Positions 1-9,683 are shown, numbered from the stretch's first letter. The stretch: DNA of 17,342 nucleotides from Phycisphaerae bacterium (GCA_002683195.1 NYSW01000004.1:34968-52309), one strand, 5' to 3'. The notes: generated from the sequence alone by a model not told the origin. Made by a program: numbers and translations.

Positions 1-1
1 T

Positions 2-1186
2 GCAACCAGCCGCGGCCTGAGAATCATCTGCGTTCTCTGCAGCCTCCTGATCGCCACGAAGACCGCCCGAGCAGTGGATCACCGGATCGAGCTCGATGCC
101 CCGTGGCCGAAAGCGGCCGACGTCGCACCCGGCGACCGAATCCTTCTCGCTGCCGGCCTCCACGCTTCCGTGATGGTCGACTCCTATCGGGGAACCGCAG
201 AGGCTCCGATCATCATCACCTCGGCCCACCCCCGGATTCCGGCGGGGATCGGACGCGGCGACGAGCGGCCGTGGTCGCTCGAACTTCGCGATTGCGATCA
301 TGTGGAAATCAAGAGCATGCTGATCCTCACCGCTTCCAGCGGTGGTATCCGCGTGGTCGGTCCCGAGAAGAAACGAAGCGGTTCGATCTCTCTGGTGGAC
401 ATCCAGGTGCTTCCTCCAAAGTCCGATCGGTTTTCGGAGTTCGGAATCAGCGCCGCCCGCCTCGATCATCTCGATCTGGCCGGGATTCGAGTCTATCGCT
501 GGCGGCAGACCGGATTCGACATCGAAGACACCGGCAGGGTTCGGGGCTCCACCCTCGTCGGCGAAGGAACCGGCCAGCTCGACAGTGGCCTTCGCGGCCT
601 CGCCCTACGTGGCGTCGATCAGACCAGCCTCACCGGCTGCTCGTTCATCGGCATGGCCCGAAAAGGCGTGTCTCTGAGCGGTCGGCCCGACTACACATCC
701 TCCCTCCGGATGGACCGGTGCGTCTTTCTGAACGTACCCACCCCCGTCGATCTCGACTCGGTCCCGAAGACGTCACTCAACGTCAACCTTCAGCGGAGCA
801 CGATCGTGAGACCGGTCGAGGGCGTGGTCGTCGTGAGCGAGCCCAAGCCCGAAGACCCCGGGACCGATTCTTCCAACGCCGACGACCGGGGCCAGATCAC
901 CGTCAAGATCGACTCCTGCCTGATCACCTGGACCGTGGGACGCCTGAAGCAACTCGTCGCCCCGGGCTCCACCCCGGCCAATTTCGAATTCGGCCCCAAT
1001 CTCTGGTGGTCTGCGGAGTCTTCCGTGCTGGTCGAAGCCCTCGGTGGCTTCCCGGGCCGTACCACCGCCCCCCAACGCCTCGACATCGATCCCAACCTCG
1101 AGACGAAGACCCTTTTTCCTCGGAATCCCGCCGCCTCCGCCTTCGGACACGGGCTCGATTCAGATAACTCCCGCGGACCTGAATGA
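2..1186 (+). CDS. Secreted right-handed beta-helix (pectate-lyase-fold) protein, 5' end outside window
   Basis: The reading frame is open from base 2 to the TGA at 1184-1186, giving 394 visible residues; the true start lies upstream. The first visible residues form a hydrophobic signal-peptide core (IICVLCSLLIA) ending in TARA before VDHRIEL, so an internal GTG at 74 would fall right at the likely cleavage site and is not the start. The mature part has irregular repeated short strands of the type hydrophobic-x-hydrophobic followed by G, N or D turns (for example VEIKSMLI, GIRVVG, LRGLALRGV, LRMDRCVFLNV, VNLQRSTIV). This is the pattern of parallel beta-helix proteins (PF13229-like). Such proteins often bind or cleave polysaccharides, but no catalytic Asp/Lys/Arg set could be assigned, so substrate and activity are unknown. 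It is probably exported to the periplasm or cell surface. The next gene starts 31 bp downstream. Fold moderately sure, function unknown. Confidence 0.65.
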   Translation, partial: ATSRGLRIICVLCSLLIATKTARAVDHRIELDAPWPKAADVAPGDRILLAAGLHASVMVDSYRGTAEAPIIITSAHPRIPAGIGRGDERPWSLELRDCDHVEIKSMLILTASSGGIRVVGPEKKRSGSISLVDIQVLPPKSDRFSEFGISAARLDHLDLAGIRVYRWRQTGFDIEDTGRVRGSTLVGEGTGQLDSGLRGLALRGVDQTSLTGCSFIGMARKGVSLSGRPDYTSSLRMDRCVFLNVPTPVDLDSVPKTSLNVNLQRSTIVRPVEGVVVVSEPKPEDPGTDSSNADDRGQITVKIDSCLITWTVGRLKQLVAPGSTPANFEFGPNLWWSAESSVLVEALGGFPGRTTAPQRLDIDPNLETKTLFPRNPAASAFGHGLDSDNSRGPE

Positions 1187-1201
1187 CTTCCCCGGTCCTC
1201 G

Positions 1202-1207
1202 TATACT
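1202..1207 (+). promoter_or_regulatory. Candidate -10 box (TATACT) of the 128-aa gene
   Basis: TATACT differs from the TATAAT consensus at one position and ends 10 nt before the ATG at 1218. Transcription would begin about 3-5 nt before the start codon, consistent with the absence of a ribosome binding site. No convincing -35 box is seen about 17 bp upstream. It overlaps no coding sequence, lying after the previous stop at 1186. Confidence 0.4.
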
Positions 1208-1217
1208 CTTCGTGAAC

Positions 1218-1604
1218 ATGGATTCCACCGGCCCCATTCCATTCCGAGCTTCCGCCGCCTACGGCGTGAGACCCACTTCGCCGTCGGCCCGACCGAACCC
1301 GACTTCGGCCGCGGGAGCGGCCCCCTCCACCACGATCCGCCCCACCGTGGTCGATCAGGTTGAAACCCGCTCCGCGAACACCGAACGACTTGATCTTCTG
1401 GTGGCGGGAACGGTTCGAAGCGACATCAACCGCGGAACCGGATTCGACGGAGATTCCGTCTCGGCCATCCCCAGCGGCAAGCACCTCCCGACCCGCCCCC
1501 AGGCGGTCAACGAGGGCCCGATGCACCTCTACAACCGCCAGGCCGATCGAATCGAGGCCGCCACCGGCGTGGCGCTCGGCCGCACCCTCGACCTCCAGGG
1601 CTGA
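1218..1604 (+). CDS. Hypothetical small protein (128 aa)
   Basis: This gene is not recognised. ATG at 1218 is chosen because a TATACT hexamer lies just upstream (1202-1207) and because upstream in-frame starts fall inside the preceding gene. There is no Shine-Dalgarno sequence, so translation may be from an almost leaderless mRNA. Residues 1-45 are rich in Pro, Ser, Ala and Thr and look disordered. Residues about 46-75 (VETRSANTERLDLLVAGTV) and the end (residues 104-125, with YNRQADRIEAATGVALGRT) look like amphipathic helices. There is no signal peptide, membrane segment, Cys or His motif. It lies between a secreted beta-helix gene and atpD; nothing in the sequence ties it functionally to either. 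The balanced composition and clean ORF suggest a real cytosolic protein, but the role is unknown. Confidence 0.6.
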   Translation: MDSTGPIPFRASAAYGVRPTSPSARPNPTSAAGAAPSTTIRPTVVDQVETRSANTERLDLLVAGTVRSDINRGTGFDGDSVSAIPSGKHLPTRPQAVNEGPMHLYNRQADRIEAATGVALGRTLDLQG

Positions 1605-1655
1605 CCCCCGTTCCCGGGCCCTCAACCGCCTGCGGCACCCTCTGGTTGTGAGTAG

Positions 1656-3230
<1,575 letters not shown>

Positions 3231-3258
3231 ACCGACGAGCCGAATCGAAGTCAATCCG

Positions 3259-3290
3259 ACCGGCGAGCGTTTCGACGCTCGCCGGTTTTT
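3259..3290 (+). terminator. Intrinsic terminator of atpD
   Basis: A perfect 12-bp stem, ACCGGCGAGCGT (3259-3270) with ACGCTCGCCGGT (3275-3286), encloses a TTCG tetraloop (3271-3274) and is followed by TTTT (3287-3290). It begins 28 bp after the atpD stop and fits rho-independent termination on the plus strand. The minus-strand lipoprotein gene converges from the right; the stem could also slow its transcript, but there is no T-rich tract on that side. Confidence 0.92.
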
Positions 3291-3326
3291 CATTTTGAGC
3301 AACGGCTTCCGAATCGAGTCGGGCCC

Positions 3327-3743
3327 TCAGCGGTCGCGTGACGGGGCGGGCGAGACGAAGAGCGGAGTACCGCCTCCATCATCAGTGGAGGATTCCACCG
3401 ACGAGGCGGCGTTGAGAATCGGCGCCCGCCAGGTCAGCACTTCTCCGTTGGTTCCAAACCACACCGCCCAGACCCGCTGCGGCACGGTCCGAGGAAAAAC
3501 CGCCGCGGTGGTGATGGTGCTGAGATTGTCGCCGTATTGCCAGCGTGGCCCCGAAATCACAGCCCCGTCCTCTCCGGCTTCGCCGGGGATCACCACGCTC
3601 GGTTCACCAAGCAGTTCCCTGACCTGAGCCTCCGTCATGCCGGCCCGCAGCGAATCGAACCCGGACCGGGCCTTGGAGCCGCACCCGGGCTGAAGGACGA
3701 GGATGACGATCACGACCAGGAGAGATCTGAGAGGGATGCGCAT
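3327..3743 (-). CDS. Small lipoprotein with BamE/SmpA-OmlA-like domain
   Basis: This is a 138-aa predicted lipoprotein. Residues 1-20 are a short basic start (MRIPLR) and a hydrophobic core (LLVVIVILVL) ending QPG before Cys21. The lipobox is slightly atypical because Leu17 is at -4 and Gln at -3. Residues 29-50, with GMTEAQVRELLGEPS at 35-49, match the repeat unit of the BamE/SmpA/OmlA fold, where a G-M-T-x-x-x-V-x-x-L-L-G-x-P motif forms the first helix. Aromatic strands follow (PRWQYG 66-71, VWAVWFG 91-97). The tail (112-138) is low in order and ends SRDR. BamE itself assists outer-membrane protein assembly, but this motif occurs in many unrelated small envelope lipoproteins, so the exact job is unknown. 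The start is ATG at 3743 with no Shine-Dalgarno; a TAGCCT hexamer lies 6 nt upstream. It is divergent from the M3 peptidase gene. Confidence 0.8.
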   Translation of the reverse strand: MRIPLRSLLVVIVILVLQPGCGSKARSGFDSLRAGMTEAQVRELLGEPSVVIPGEAGEDGAVISGPRWQYGDNLSTITTAAVFPRTVPQRVWAVWFGTNGEVLTWRAPILNAASSVESSTDDGGGTPLFVSPAPSRDR

Positions 3744-3749
3744 GAAGGC

Positions 3750-3755
3750 AGGCTA
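3750..3755 (-). promoter_or_regulatory. Candidate -10 box (TAGCCT) of the lipoprotein gene
   Basis: On the minus strand TAGCCT ends 6 nt before the ATG at 3743, which would place the first transcribed base at or next to the start codon. It keeps the T-A-n-n-n-T core only, and no -35 box is apparent. It mirrors the TACGAT 6 nt before the divergent gene, and this symmetry is the main reason to list it. Confidence 0.3.
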
Positions 3756-3782
3756 ACGCCCCCATCCACGGCAGTCTTCCCA

Positions 3783-3788
3783 TACGAT
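3783..3788 (+). promoter_or_regulatory. Candidate -10 box (TACGAT) of the M3 peptidase gene
   Basis: TACGAT matches TATAAT at four of six positions, including the key T-A and final T. It ends 6 nt before the ATG at 3795, implying a leaderless message, and no Shine-Dalgarno is present. The whole divergent spacer is 51 bp, so both promoters must overlap physically. Confidence 0.4.
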
Positions 3789-3794
3789 CGCCGC

Positions 3795-5792
3795 ATGACT
3801 TCGACTTTCCCTTCGGCACCCACCCTCCCAGAAGATTCCCCGCTGGATGCCACCGGCATCGATCAGGCCCTCGCCGCCGTGATCGAGACCCACGGTGAGG
3901 CCTCCCGTGATCACGCCCGCCGCGGCATCGAACAGTGCGCCCAACGGTGGCTGACCCGGGATGGCGACGCCGAGGCGTTCCAAACCTTCTGCATCGACCA
4001 CTACGCCTCCACGACCGAGGACCGTACCCGTCTTCTGGATCGACTGGAAACCGCGGTCGAACAGATCCGCGGGCATCTCTACGAGATGCGGCGAAACCTT
4101 CGGCGATGGAGCGACGTCGTTGGTGATTCCCTTCCCAAGACCGACGCACTTCTCGCCACCTTCGACCCTGCGCCCGACCTGGTCGAGCAGCAGTACGCCC
4201 AGAAGCTCGCCTTCGTGGCCTTGCTGAACCTCGAAAAATCCACCCTCGACCAGATGCTCGCCGTTGGCGGCGACTGGGATGCCGACCGTTGGGCGGAGGC
4301 TCGCATCGTCGGCTCCTTCGGTCCGCGGATTCCCAAGGAAGTCGCAGACCTCGCCCGGGAACTCCACTTCAAGAGTTACAACTGGGTCTCGAACTTCCAC
4401 ATTCCCGTGGGCACGATGGTCGACACCACCGGCCGACGATGGTTCGAGGCCGACCGCTCACTTCTCGCCCACTGGCTGGTGCGAGAGGAGATCAAAGCCG
4501 GCTACAACGACCCGGACGGAATCGCCAAGCAGCGAGCCCTCGCGTGGGTGATGAGCCGCTACATCGACGGTTCCCTGCCACAAGCGGTCATGGATCGCAG
4601 CGAGACCACCGACTGGGACCCGGCGGCCAACACCATCGGAGGCGAGGAACCGGGACCCACCATCGATCTCAAACGCTACGACCACTGGATGGACAACGTC
4701 ACAGTCGCTCGCGCCTACGACGCCCACCACCCAGATCACCCCACCGCGATCGCCAGAAAGTTCGGACTGGAACGTGAGATCCCCGAGGCCGAAGTCGAAC
4801 AACTCCTCGTCGACATCCTTTCCGCGCCCGTCCGAGGTGACCTCGCGGGCCTGCTTTCCGAACGCCTCGGACGCCCCCTCGAGGCCCACGACATCTACTT
4901 CGACGATCTTTTCGAGACCCGCGATGCCGACGAGATGAACGCGGAGGTGTCTCGACTCTGCAAGGACGAGCATGAATTCGAAGCGAGACTCCCCGAGATC
5001 CTTCGCGGACTCGGCTGGCCTGCGGACGATGCTGAATTCCTCGGCACTCGAGTCCGGGTGGAGATCGCCCGGGGCTCCGGCCACGCGATGCGTCCACAGC
5101 TCGCCGAATACGGCGCCTGGCTGAGAACCAACCGACTCAAGGATCAGCTCGGCTGGGACGGCTTCGACACCGCCATGCACGAACTCGGGCACAACCTCGA
5201 ACAACTCTGCTCGACATTCTTCGTGCCTCGCACCGCACTTCGCGGGGTTCCCAACACCGCCTGCACCGAAGCGTTCGCCTTCCTCTATCAGTCGTTGGCC
5301 AAGCGAGTCCTCGGAATCGAAGACGAGGCCGCCGCCGAACGGGCTCACCACGAGGAAACGATCGCGGCCATGCTCATGACCTGCCAGATCGCCGGTCCGA
5401 GTCTGGTCGAACTTCGAACCTGGCGACAGATCTACGAACTTGGTGACGCCTGCACACCCGAGACGATCAGAGCCACGTTGCTCCGCAACGCGGAAGAAGT
5501 CTGGGCGGAATTCTTCCAGCCTCACTACGGCGACGATCCGTATCACATCCTCGGCGCCTACCAGCACATGCTCGGGCATCCGCTCTACCTGGCCGATTAC
5601 GCGATCGGTCGCACGATGAGCCATCAGATTCGAAGTCACATGCGGGGCCGCGACCTCGCCATCGAGACCAAGCGAATCTGCTCCATCGGCTCGGTGACTC
5701 CCGATGCGTGGATGCGAAAGGCCGTCGGAGGCCCCTTGTCCGCCGAGCCACTGGTACAGGATTGCGCCGCGGCCATCACCGCCCTCCGCTGA
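3795..5792 (+). CDS. M3-like zinc metallopeptidase (oligopeptidase type)
   Basis: This is a 665-aa cytosolic protein without a signal peptide. The active-site motif is HELGH (462-466): His462 and His466 would bind zinc, Glu463 would act as general base, and Glu492 in TEAFAF, 26 residues after the second His, fits the third ligand of gluzincins. This spacing is close to that of thimet oligopeptidase and other M3 enzymes. Near the C-terminus, HMLGHPLYLADYAIGR (591-606) resembles the M3 region carrying the His/Tyr residues that stabilise the transition state. Length and the long helical N-terminal part also fit M3, which degrades short peptides inside a closed cavity. Similarity is to the fold rather than to PepF or Dcp specifically, so the substrate is open. 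ATG 3795 is chosen over upstream in-frame starts inside the divergent gene because a -10-like box precedes it. It is followed after 14 bp by the sulfotransferase gene, probably as one operon. Confidence 0.8.
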   Translation: MTSTFPSAPTLPEDSPLDATGIDQALAAVIETHGEASRDHARRGIEQCAQRWLTRDGDAEAFQTFCIDHYASTTEDRTRLLDRLETAVEQIRGHLYEMRRNLRRWSDVVGDSLPKTDALLATFDPAPDLVEQQYAQKLAFVALLNLEKSTLDQMLAVGGDWDADRWAEARIVGSFGPRIPKEVADLARELHFKSYNWVSNFHIPVGTMVDTTGRRWFEADRSLLAHWLVREEIKAGYNDPDGIAKQRALAWVMSRYIDGSLPQAVMDRSETTDWDPAANTIGGEEPGPTIDLKRYDHWMDNVTVARAYDAHHPDHPTAIARKFGLEREIPEAEVEQLLVDILSAPVRGDLAGLLSERLGRPLEAHDIYFDDLFETRDADEMNAEVSRLCKDEHEFEARLPEILRGLGWPADDAEFLGTRVRVEIARGSGHAMRPQLAEYGAWLRTNRLKDQLGWDGFDTAMHELGHNLEQLCSTFFVPRTALRGVPNTACTEAFAFLYQSLAKRVLGIEDEAAAERAHHEETIAAMLMTCQIAGPSLVELRTWRQIYELGDACTPETIRATLLRNAEEVWAEFFQPHYGDDPYHILGAYQHMLGHPLYLADYAIGRTMSHQIRSHMRGRDLAIETKRICSIGSVTPDAWMRKAVGGPLSAEPLVQDCAAAITALR

Positions 5793-5806
5793 TTGGGAGA
5801 AGACCC

Positions 5807-6652
5807 ATGGGAGTCTTGAAAGCCACCCTCGAGGGATACGGTTTCGATCCGCGGGTCTGGTGGCGGAACATCGCCTGGCGGATGGATTCATTCACGTCGG
5901 ATCACCCGGTGATCTTCGTGGTGGGCGCACCGCGGAGTGGCACGACCCTTCTTCAGACCCTGCTCCAGGCCCATCGTGATTGCTTCGGGATCGAAGGCGA
6001 AACGGGTCTGTTCGACTGGCAGAACCTCTTTCGGAAGGAACGCCTGCACTTCGGACTCGAGGGTGATGCGCTCCGGGAAGCGATCAACGAGGCGTCAGGC
6101 CGAATCGATTTCATGGAACGACAGATCTCCCGGCTCGCCACGGAGTCCGGCCGAAGAGTCTTCATCGAGAAGACGCCGCAGCACGTGATGCGACTTCCGG
6201 TGATCCTTCGCAGCTTTCCGAACGCTCGCATCGTCCACATCACCCGCGACGGGAGGGATGGATTCTGCAGCGCCCAGAGCCACCGTAATGTTCCCCAACG
6301 CCGATCAATCTCCGTGTTCGGGCGTTACTGGCGAAAATGCGTGCGAGCAGGTCTGTCCTTCGACCAGGATCCACGCCTTCTCCGAATCCGGTACGAAGAC
6401 CTCTCCACCGATCCGGAACAGACGCTCCGAACACTCGTGACCGGCCTCGGACTGGAGTGGGATCCACAGCAACTCGATCCGATGCGCCGGGGAAACGACG
6501 CCCGAGCACAACGAAGTGAATTCGCCCGCCTCGGAGATGCCATCTCCGGCAGCCGCATCGGACGATGGAAGAACGAACTCGATGAGAACCAGCAGCAGGT
6601 CTTCCTGGAGATCGCGGGCGAAGAACTGACCGCTCTCGGGTACGAACACTGA
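5807..6652 (+). CDS. Sulfotransferase family protein (Sulfotransfer_3-like)
   Basis: This 281-aa protein has the two PAPS-binding signatures of sulfotransferases. The 5'-phosphosulfate loop VVGAPRSGTTLLQ is at 38-50 (Arg43, Ser44, Gly45, Thr46, Thr47). The 3'-phosphate motif ITRDGRDGFCSAQS is at 145-158 (Arg147, Ser155). EKTPQH (121-126) and RYEDL (195-199) are also typical. These enzymes move a sulfuryl group from PAPS to a hydroxyl or amine; the acceptor cannot be told from sequence. No signal peptide or transmembrane helix is seen, so it is likely cytosolic. ATG 5807 is chosen because GGGAGAAG (5795-5802) lies 4 nt upstream and because it follows the M3 peptidase stop by 14 bp, suggesting coupled transcription. 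It converges with the large secreted-protein gene 56 bp further on. Confidence 0.88.
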   Translation: MGVLKATLEGYGFDPRVWWRNIAWRMDSFTSDHPVIFVVGAPRSGTTLLQTLLQAHRDCFGIEGETGLFDWQNLFRKERLHFGLEGDALREAINEASGRIDFMERQISRLATESGRRVFIEKTPQHVMRLPVILRSFPNARIVHITRDGRDGFCSAQSHRNVPQRRSISVFGRYWRKCVRAGLSFDQDPRLLRIRYEDLSTDPEQTLRTLVTGLGLEWDPQQLDPMRRGNDARAQRSEFARLGDAISGSRIGRWKNELDENQQQVFLEIAGEELTALGYEH

Positions 6653-6666
6653 TCGAGACCCGGAGA

Positions 6667-6683
6667 CGGTCGGAGCCCGACCG
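6667..6683. other. Hairpin between convergent genes
   Basis: CGGTCGG (6667-6673) pairs with CCGACCG (6677-6683) across a 3-nt loop in the 56-bp gap between the sulfotransferase stop (6652) and the stop of the minus-strand gene (6709). The stem is 7 bp and GC-rich, but neither side has a T-tract, so it is at best a weak bidirectional or factor-assisted termination element. Confidence 0.35.
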
Positions 6684-6708
6684 GCGACGAACACCCCCCA
6701 CCCGAGGG

Positions 6709-9591
6709 TCACCGCGAGCAATCGCCCCAATCGGCGAGAAAGACGCCGAGATCGGCGCCTCCGACCAGACCATCGCCGTTCAGATCGGTCGGACATCCCG
6801 AACAGGCACCCCAGTCGCCAAGGATCAGACCAAGGTCACCCCCATTGACCAACAGGTCTCCGTTGAGGTCGGACGGGCAGTAGAAGACCCCGGGCTCCAT
6901 CCGCAGCCCCCTCGAAGCCAACGGGATCCAGGCTCGACCCGCACGGGTGAAGATCACCACATCGCATTCACCGGAAACGAATCGCGTGGCCCGAAGAGAG
7001 AAGGTGATCAACCCCTCTTCTCCCACCGAGGTCTGGAGTTGGCCGACCAGGGACGACCCCGGGGCCCCGTCATCAAGAATGAACGCATCGGAGAAGGTCA
7101 TGTCCGGGGCGTAGACCACCGCCCGCCATTCGACGATCTCTCCATCGAATCCGGTGTTGATGAACGGAAAACCGATCTCCTGGGTCTCACCCACCGAGAC
7201 TTCAATCGGATCCGGAGGGCCGATCGGACAGAGGTCACGCCGATCCTGAACCGAACCTCGACCTGACGAGACGCGACCATCGACCAGGTTCTGCAGTTGC
7301 ATTTCGTAGCAACCGACCTGATTCAAAGCCGTCATCCCCACCGGTCGATCGATGCGCACCACCACGTTGACACACCCTCCGGCGGCGACGATCACGGGAT
7401 TGGGGGTCAAGAGCGTGAAAACCGTGGGGCCGGCGATGCCACCGCAGGTCGGCGGATTCAGCCCGCTGAAGGAGATCTGCACGTCGGCATCGACCTGCGA
7501 TGCGTTACAGACCGGGATGGTCACATCGATGAAGGCATCATCGATGCAGAACGGTCGATCCCACGGCGGGTTGCAGGTGACTTTGCACTTGCCCCCTTCG
7601 CCCGCGGCATGGATCGCCTGAATCTCCGAGGCATCGAGGGCCCGGCGGAAGTATTCGACCTCGTCGATCACCCCGTTGAAATGCTCGGGCTGAGAGTTGC
7701 CCACGCTGCAAAATGGTTCCATCCGACCGATCAACAGCGATCCGCCATCCAGCGCCCCCAACGTCGGCGTGAATGGAAACGGCAGAACGCCGACTTCTTC
7801 CACCCCGTCGATGTAGAAACGACAACTTTCGTTCGGCAGCCCCCGATCACAGGCCACGGCCACGTGAAGCCATTCACCAATCACGACCGGGTTCGAGGAC
7901 GTCCACCGAGCCTGCAGCGGCCCGTCGGAAAAAGCCGCTTCAAGTCGACCATCCCGGACGTAGAACGCGTATCCCTGGCAGGAACCGTTGCTGGCGACGA
8001 TGGGATGAAGGCCACCCGAGGTCGTCGCATCGATTCGGATCCACGCGTCGATGGTCAGATCTCCGGTCACCACACCAGCGGTGTCGATCTGAAGGAGCGG
8101 GTCGCCGGGGACTCGAACGTGGTCATCCGCTCCATCGAAGTCGAGCGCGTTGTCGACCATGCCCGAGACGATCATCGGTCCCGAGACATGCACTCCATCC
8201 AGCCCCGAGATCGAATCCGCAGCCGTCGTGCCGGCGAGTTCGTCCATCGTCCACCAGGAGGTCATTTCGATCGGAGGATCGGTGCAGGGCCCGATCGGTT
8301 CCGAATCATCACAGACGATCTCCTCGAACCATCGAATTCCTCGCGGGGTCAACTCGGACTGGATGGGTCGCTCGAGTGCCACCGCCGTCAGTTTCAGATC
8401 CTGCCGGATGATCTGGCCCGGAATGACCTGTGGTTCGTAGAGCGCTTCGATGCAGTCACTTCCCAGCGCCGAATCCGTGCGAACCAGATAATGATCCGCC
8501 TGCGGGGTCCCGAAGGACCACGTCTCGCCGATCAAGGCGTAGCCCCCACCGTCCGGCACGAAATCCAGAGCCTTCTCGGAGCCGACATCTCCGTACCGGA
8601 GGCCCGAAGCCGAATTCGGCGCCGACAGATCGATCTCGACGATCGCCGCATCCCTGACCGGATCCGGAAAACTCGAGTACCCGGGTAATCGCACCAGGCC
8701 GGTCGAGGTGATGTCCATCGCCTTGTTGCCCGCGAACGCCTCGATGCCGCGATACCACGACACTCCAAAATTCCAATCCAGATGCATGAGGTACGTACCG
8801 CCACCCTCATTCAACTGCTTGGAATATCCGGTGACCACGTAGCCGTCGGAAACCACTCGCAACCCTCGGCCGAAATCACTGAACGACGAGAATCCGAGAT
8901 GCGCGGCAATGACGGGCGCCCCAAGATCGTCGACGACCGCCATGAGCGTGTCCGACCTCGCCAGCGAGTCGGTCTGGAAACGGCCGGTCAGATGAAACAC
9001 CGAACGATCGCCCTCCAGGATCTCTTCCACATCACAGAATTCACCGACTCCGAAGGGATGATCCGGCATGTCGTACCGGTGGATCCAGAGATCGTCGCCG
9101 ACGCCATCGGTTCGAATCAGAAGCGGAGCCATGCTTCCACTGGGTGCCAGCGTCTCACAAGCCAGAAGAAAGCCACCGTCCGCCGTCTGGATCAGCTCAT
9201 ACGACTCGTAGGCGCTCGCTCCCGGATAGATCCGCTGATCGAGGTGGTTCCCCGCGCCATCGAAAAACATGATGGCCGCATGGAGCCCCCCCTGATCGTC
9301 CACGTGCAGACCGGCAGCCACCACTCGACCATCCGCTGCTTCAATCACATCCAAGGGGTAGAAATCCTCCACCCGCCGTCGCCATTCGAGGGTCGTGGTC
9401 GCGCCGTCTATCCGGGTCAGGACATTCGAATCGCAGACCAGCAGATCACCGTCGAGCGTGGCATCGATTCGATCACCACGATCATTCAGCGAGGCGTCTC
9501 CGAACGCCCATTGCCCCTGGGCATGAGCTGAAGGGATCTCCGAGGCGAATGTCGCGGTGCAGGCAAGGGCCACGATGGCGATTCGATTCAT
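6709..9591 (-). CDS. Large secreted protein: beta-repeat region, LamG domain, two dockerin-like repeats
   Basis: This 960-aa exported protein has a signal peptide at residues 1-24 (core IVALACTATFA, end SAHA before QG). Residues about 30-420 contain recurring units such as IEAADGRVVAAG, IQTADGGFLLACE, RVVSDGYVVTGY and VPDGGGYALIGE, suggesting a beta-propeller-like or delta-60-type repeat. Residues about 443-665 are a LamG/concanavalin-like jellyroll (WWTMDE, LDFDGADDHVRVP, TIDAWIRI, GEWLHVAVACD, FYIDG, IDEVEYFRRALDASEI). Residues 668-900 form Cys-containing beta-rich domains. The end has two EF-hand/dockerin-like repeats, 905-930 and 933-958, each C-P-x-D-L-N-G-D ... G-x-D-L-G ... D-W-G-x-C, with likely calcium ligands Asp908/Asn910/Asp912/Asp919 and Asp936/Asn938/Asp940/Asp947. 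LamG domains usually bind sugars or proteins; function is unknown. ATG 9591 is chosen because the signal peptide starts there and GGAGT lies 6 nt upstream. Confidence 0.85.
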   Translation of the reverse strand: MNRIAIVALACTATFASEIPSAHAQGQWAFGDASLNDRGDRIDATLDGDLLVCDSNVLTRIDGATTTLEWRRRVEDFYPLDVIEAADGRVVAAGLHVDDQGGLHAAIMFFDGAGNHLDQRIYPGASAYESYELIQTADGGFLLACETLAPSGSMAPLLIRTDGVGDDLWIHRYDMPDHPFGVGEFCDVEEILEGDRSVFHLTGRFQTDSLARSDTLMAVVDDLGAPVIAAHLGFSSFSDFGRGLRVVSDGYVVTGYSKQLNEGGGTYLMHLDWNFGVSWYRGIEAFAGNKAMDITSTGLVRLPGYSSFPDPVRDAAIVEIDLSAPNSASGLRYGDVGSEKALDFVPDGGGYALIGETWSFGTPQADHYLVRTDSALGSDCIEALYEPQVIPGQIIRQDLKLTAVALERPIQSELTPRGIRWFEEIVCDDSEPIGPCTDPPIEMTSWWTMDELAGTTAADSISGLDGVHVSGPMIVSGMVDNALDFDGADDHVRVPGDPLLQIDTAGVVTGDLTIDAWIRIDATTSGGLHPIVASNGSCQGYAFYVRDGRLEAAFSDGPLQARWTSSNPVVIGEWLHVAVACDRGLPNESCRFYIDGVEEVGVLPFPFTPTLGALDGGSLLIGRMEPFCSVGNSQPEHFNGVIDEVEYFRRALDASEIQAIHAAGEGGKCKVTCNPPWDRPFCIDDAFIDVTIPVCNASQVDADVQISFSGLNPPTCGGIAGPTVFTLLTPNPVIVAAGGCVNVVVRIDRPVGMTALNQVGCYEMQLQNLVDGRVSSGRGSVQDRRDLCPIGPPDPIEVSVGETQEIGFPFINTGFDGEIVEWRAVVYAPDMTFSDAFILDDGAPGSSLVGQLQTSVGEEGLITFSLRATRFVSGECDVVIFTRAGRAWIPLASRGLRMEPGVFYCPSDLNGDLLVNGGDLGLILGDWGACSGCPTDLNGDGLVGGADLGVFLADWGDCSR

Positions 9592-9683
9592 GTCTGAACT
9601 CCGACCAGAGAAGCATGGGGACCAGCAGGTCCACGAATCAGACCTCCTCCAGTGTCCGGAGCGAAGCGAACCATCTCTCAAGA

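Noticed and set aside
4458..5891. 477-aa open frame antisense to the M3 peptidase gene
   Set aside because: Same GC-driven shadow effect; its product lacks motifs and it would cover the sulfotransferase start.
7297..8688. 463-aa open frame antisense to the large secreted-protein gene
   Set aside because: The minus-strand frame has a signal peptide, LamG and dockerin-like repeats; the plus-strand product is His/Arg-rich with no fold signature.
9592..9681. A 30-residue extension of the large secreted protein (start at 9681)
   Set aside because: It would place Arg/Ser/Trp-rich sequence before the signal peptide at residue 31, and the candidate -10 box lies inside it.
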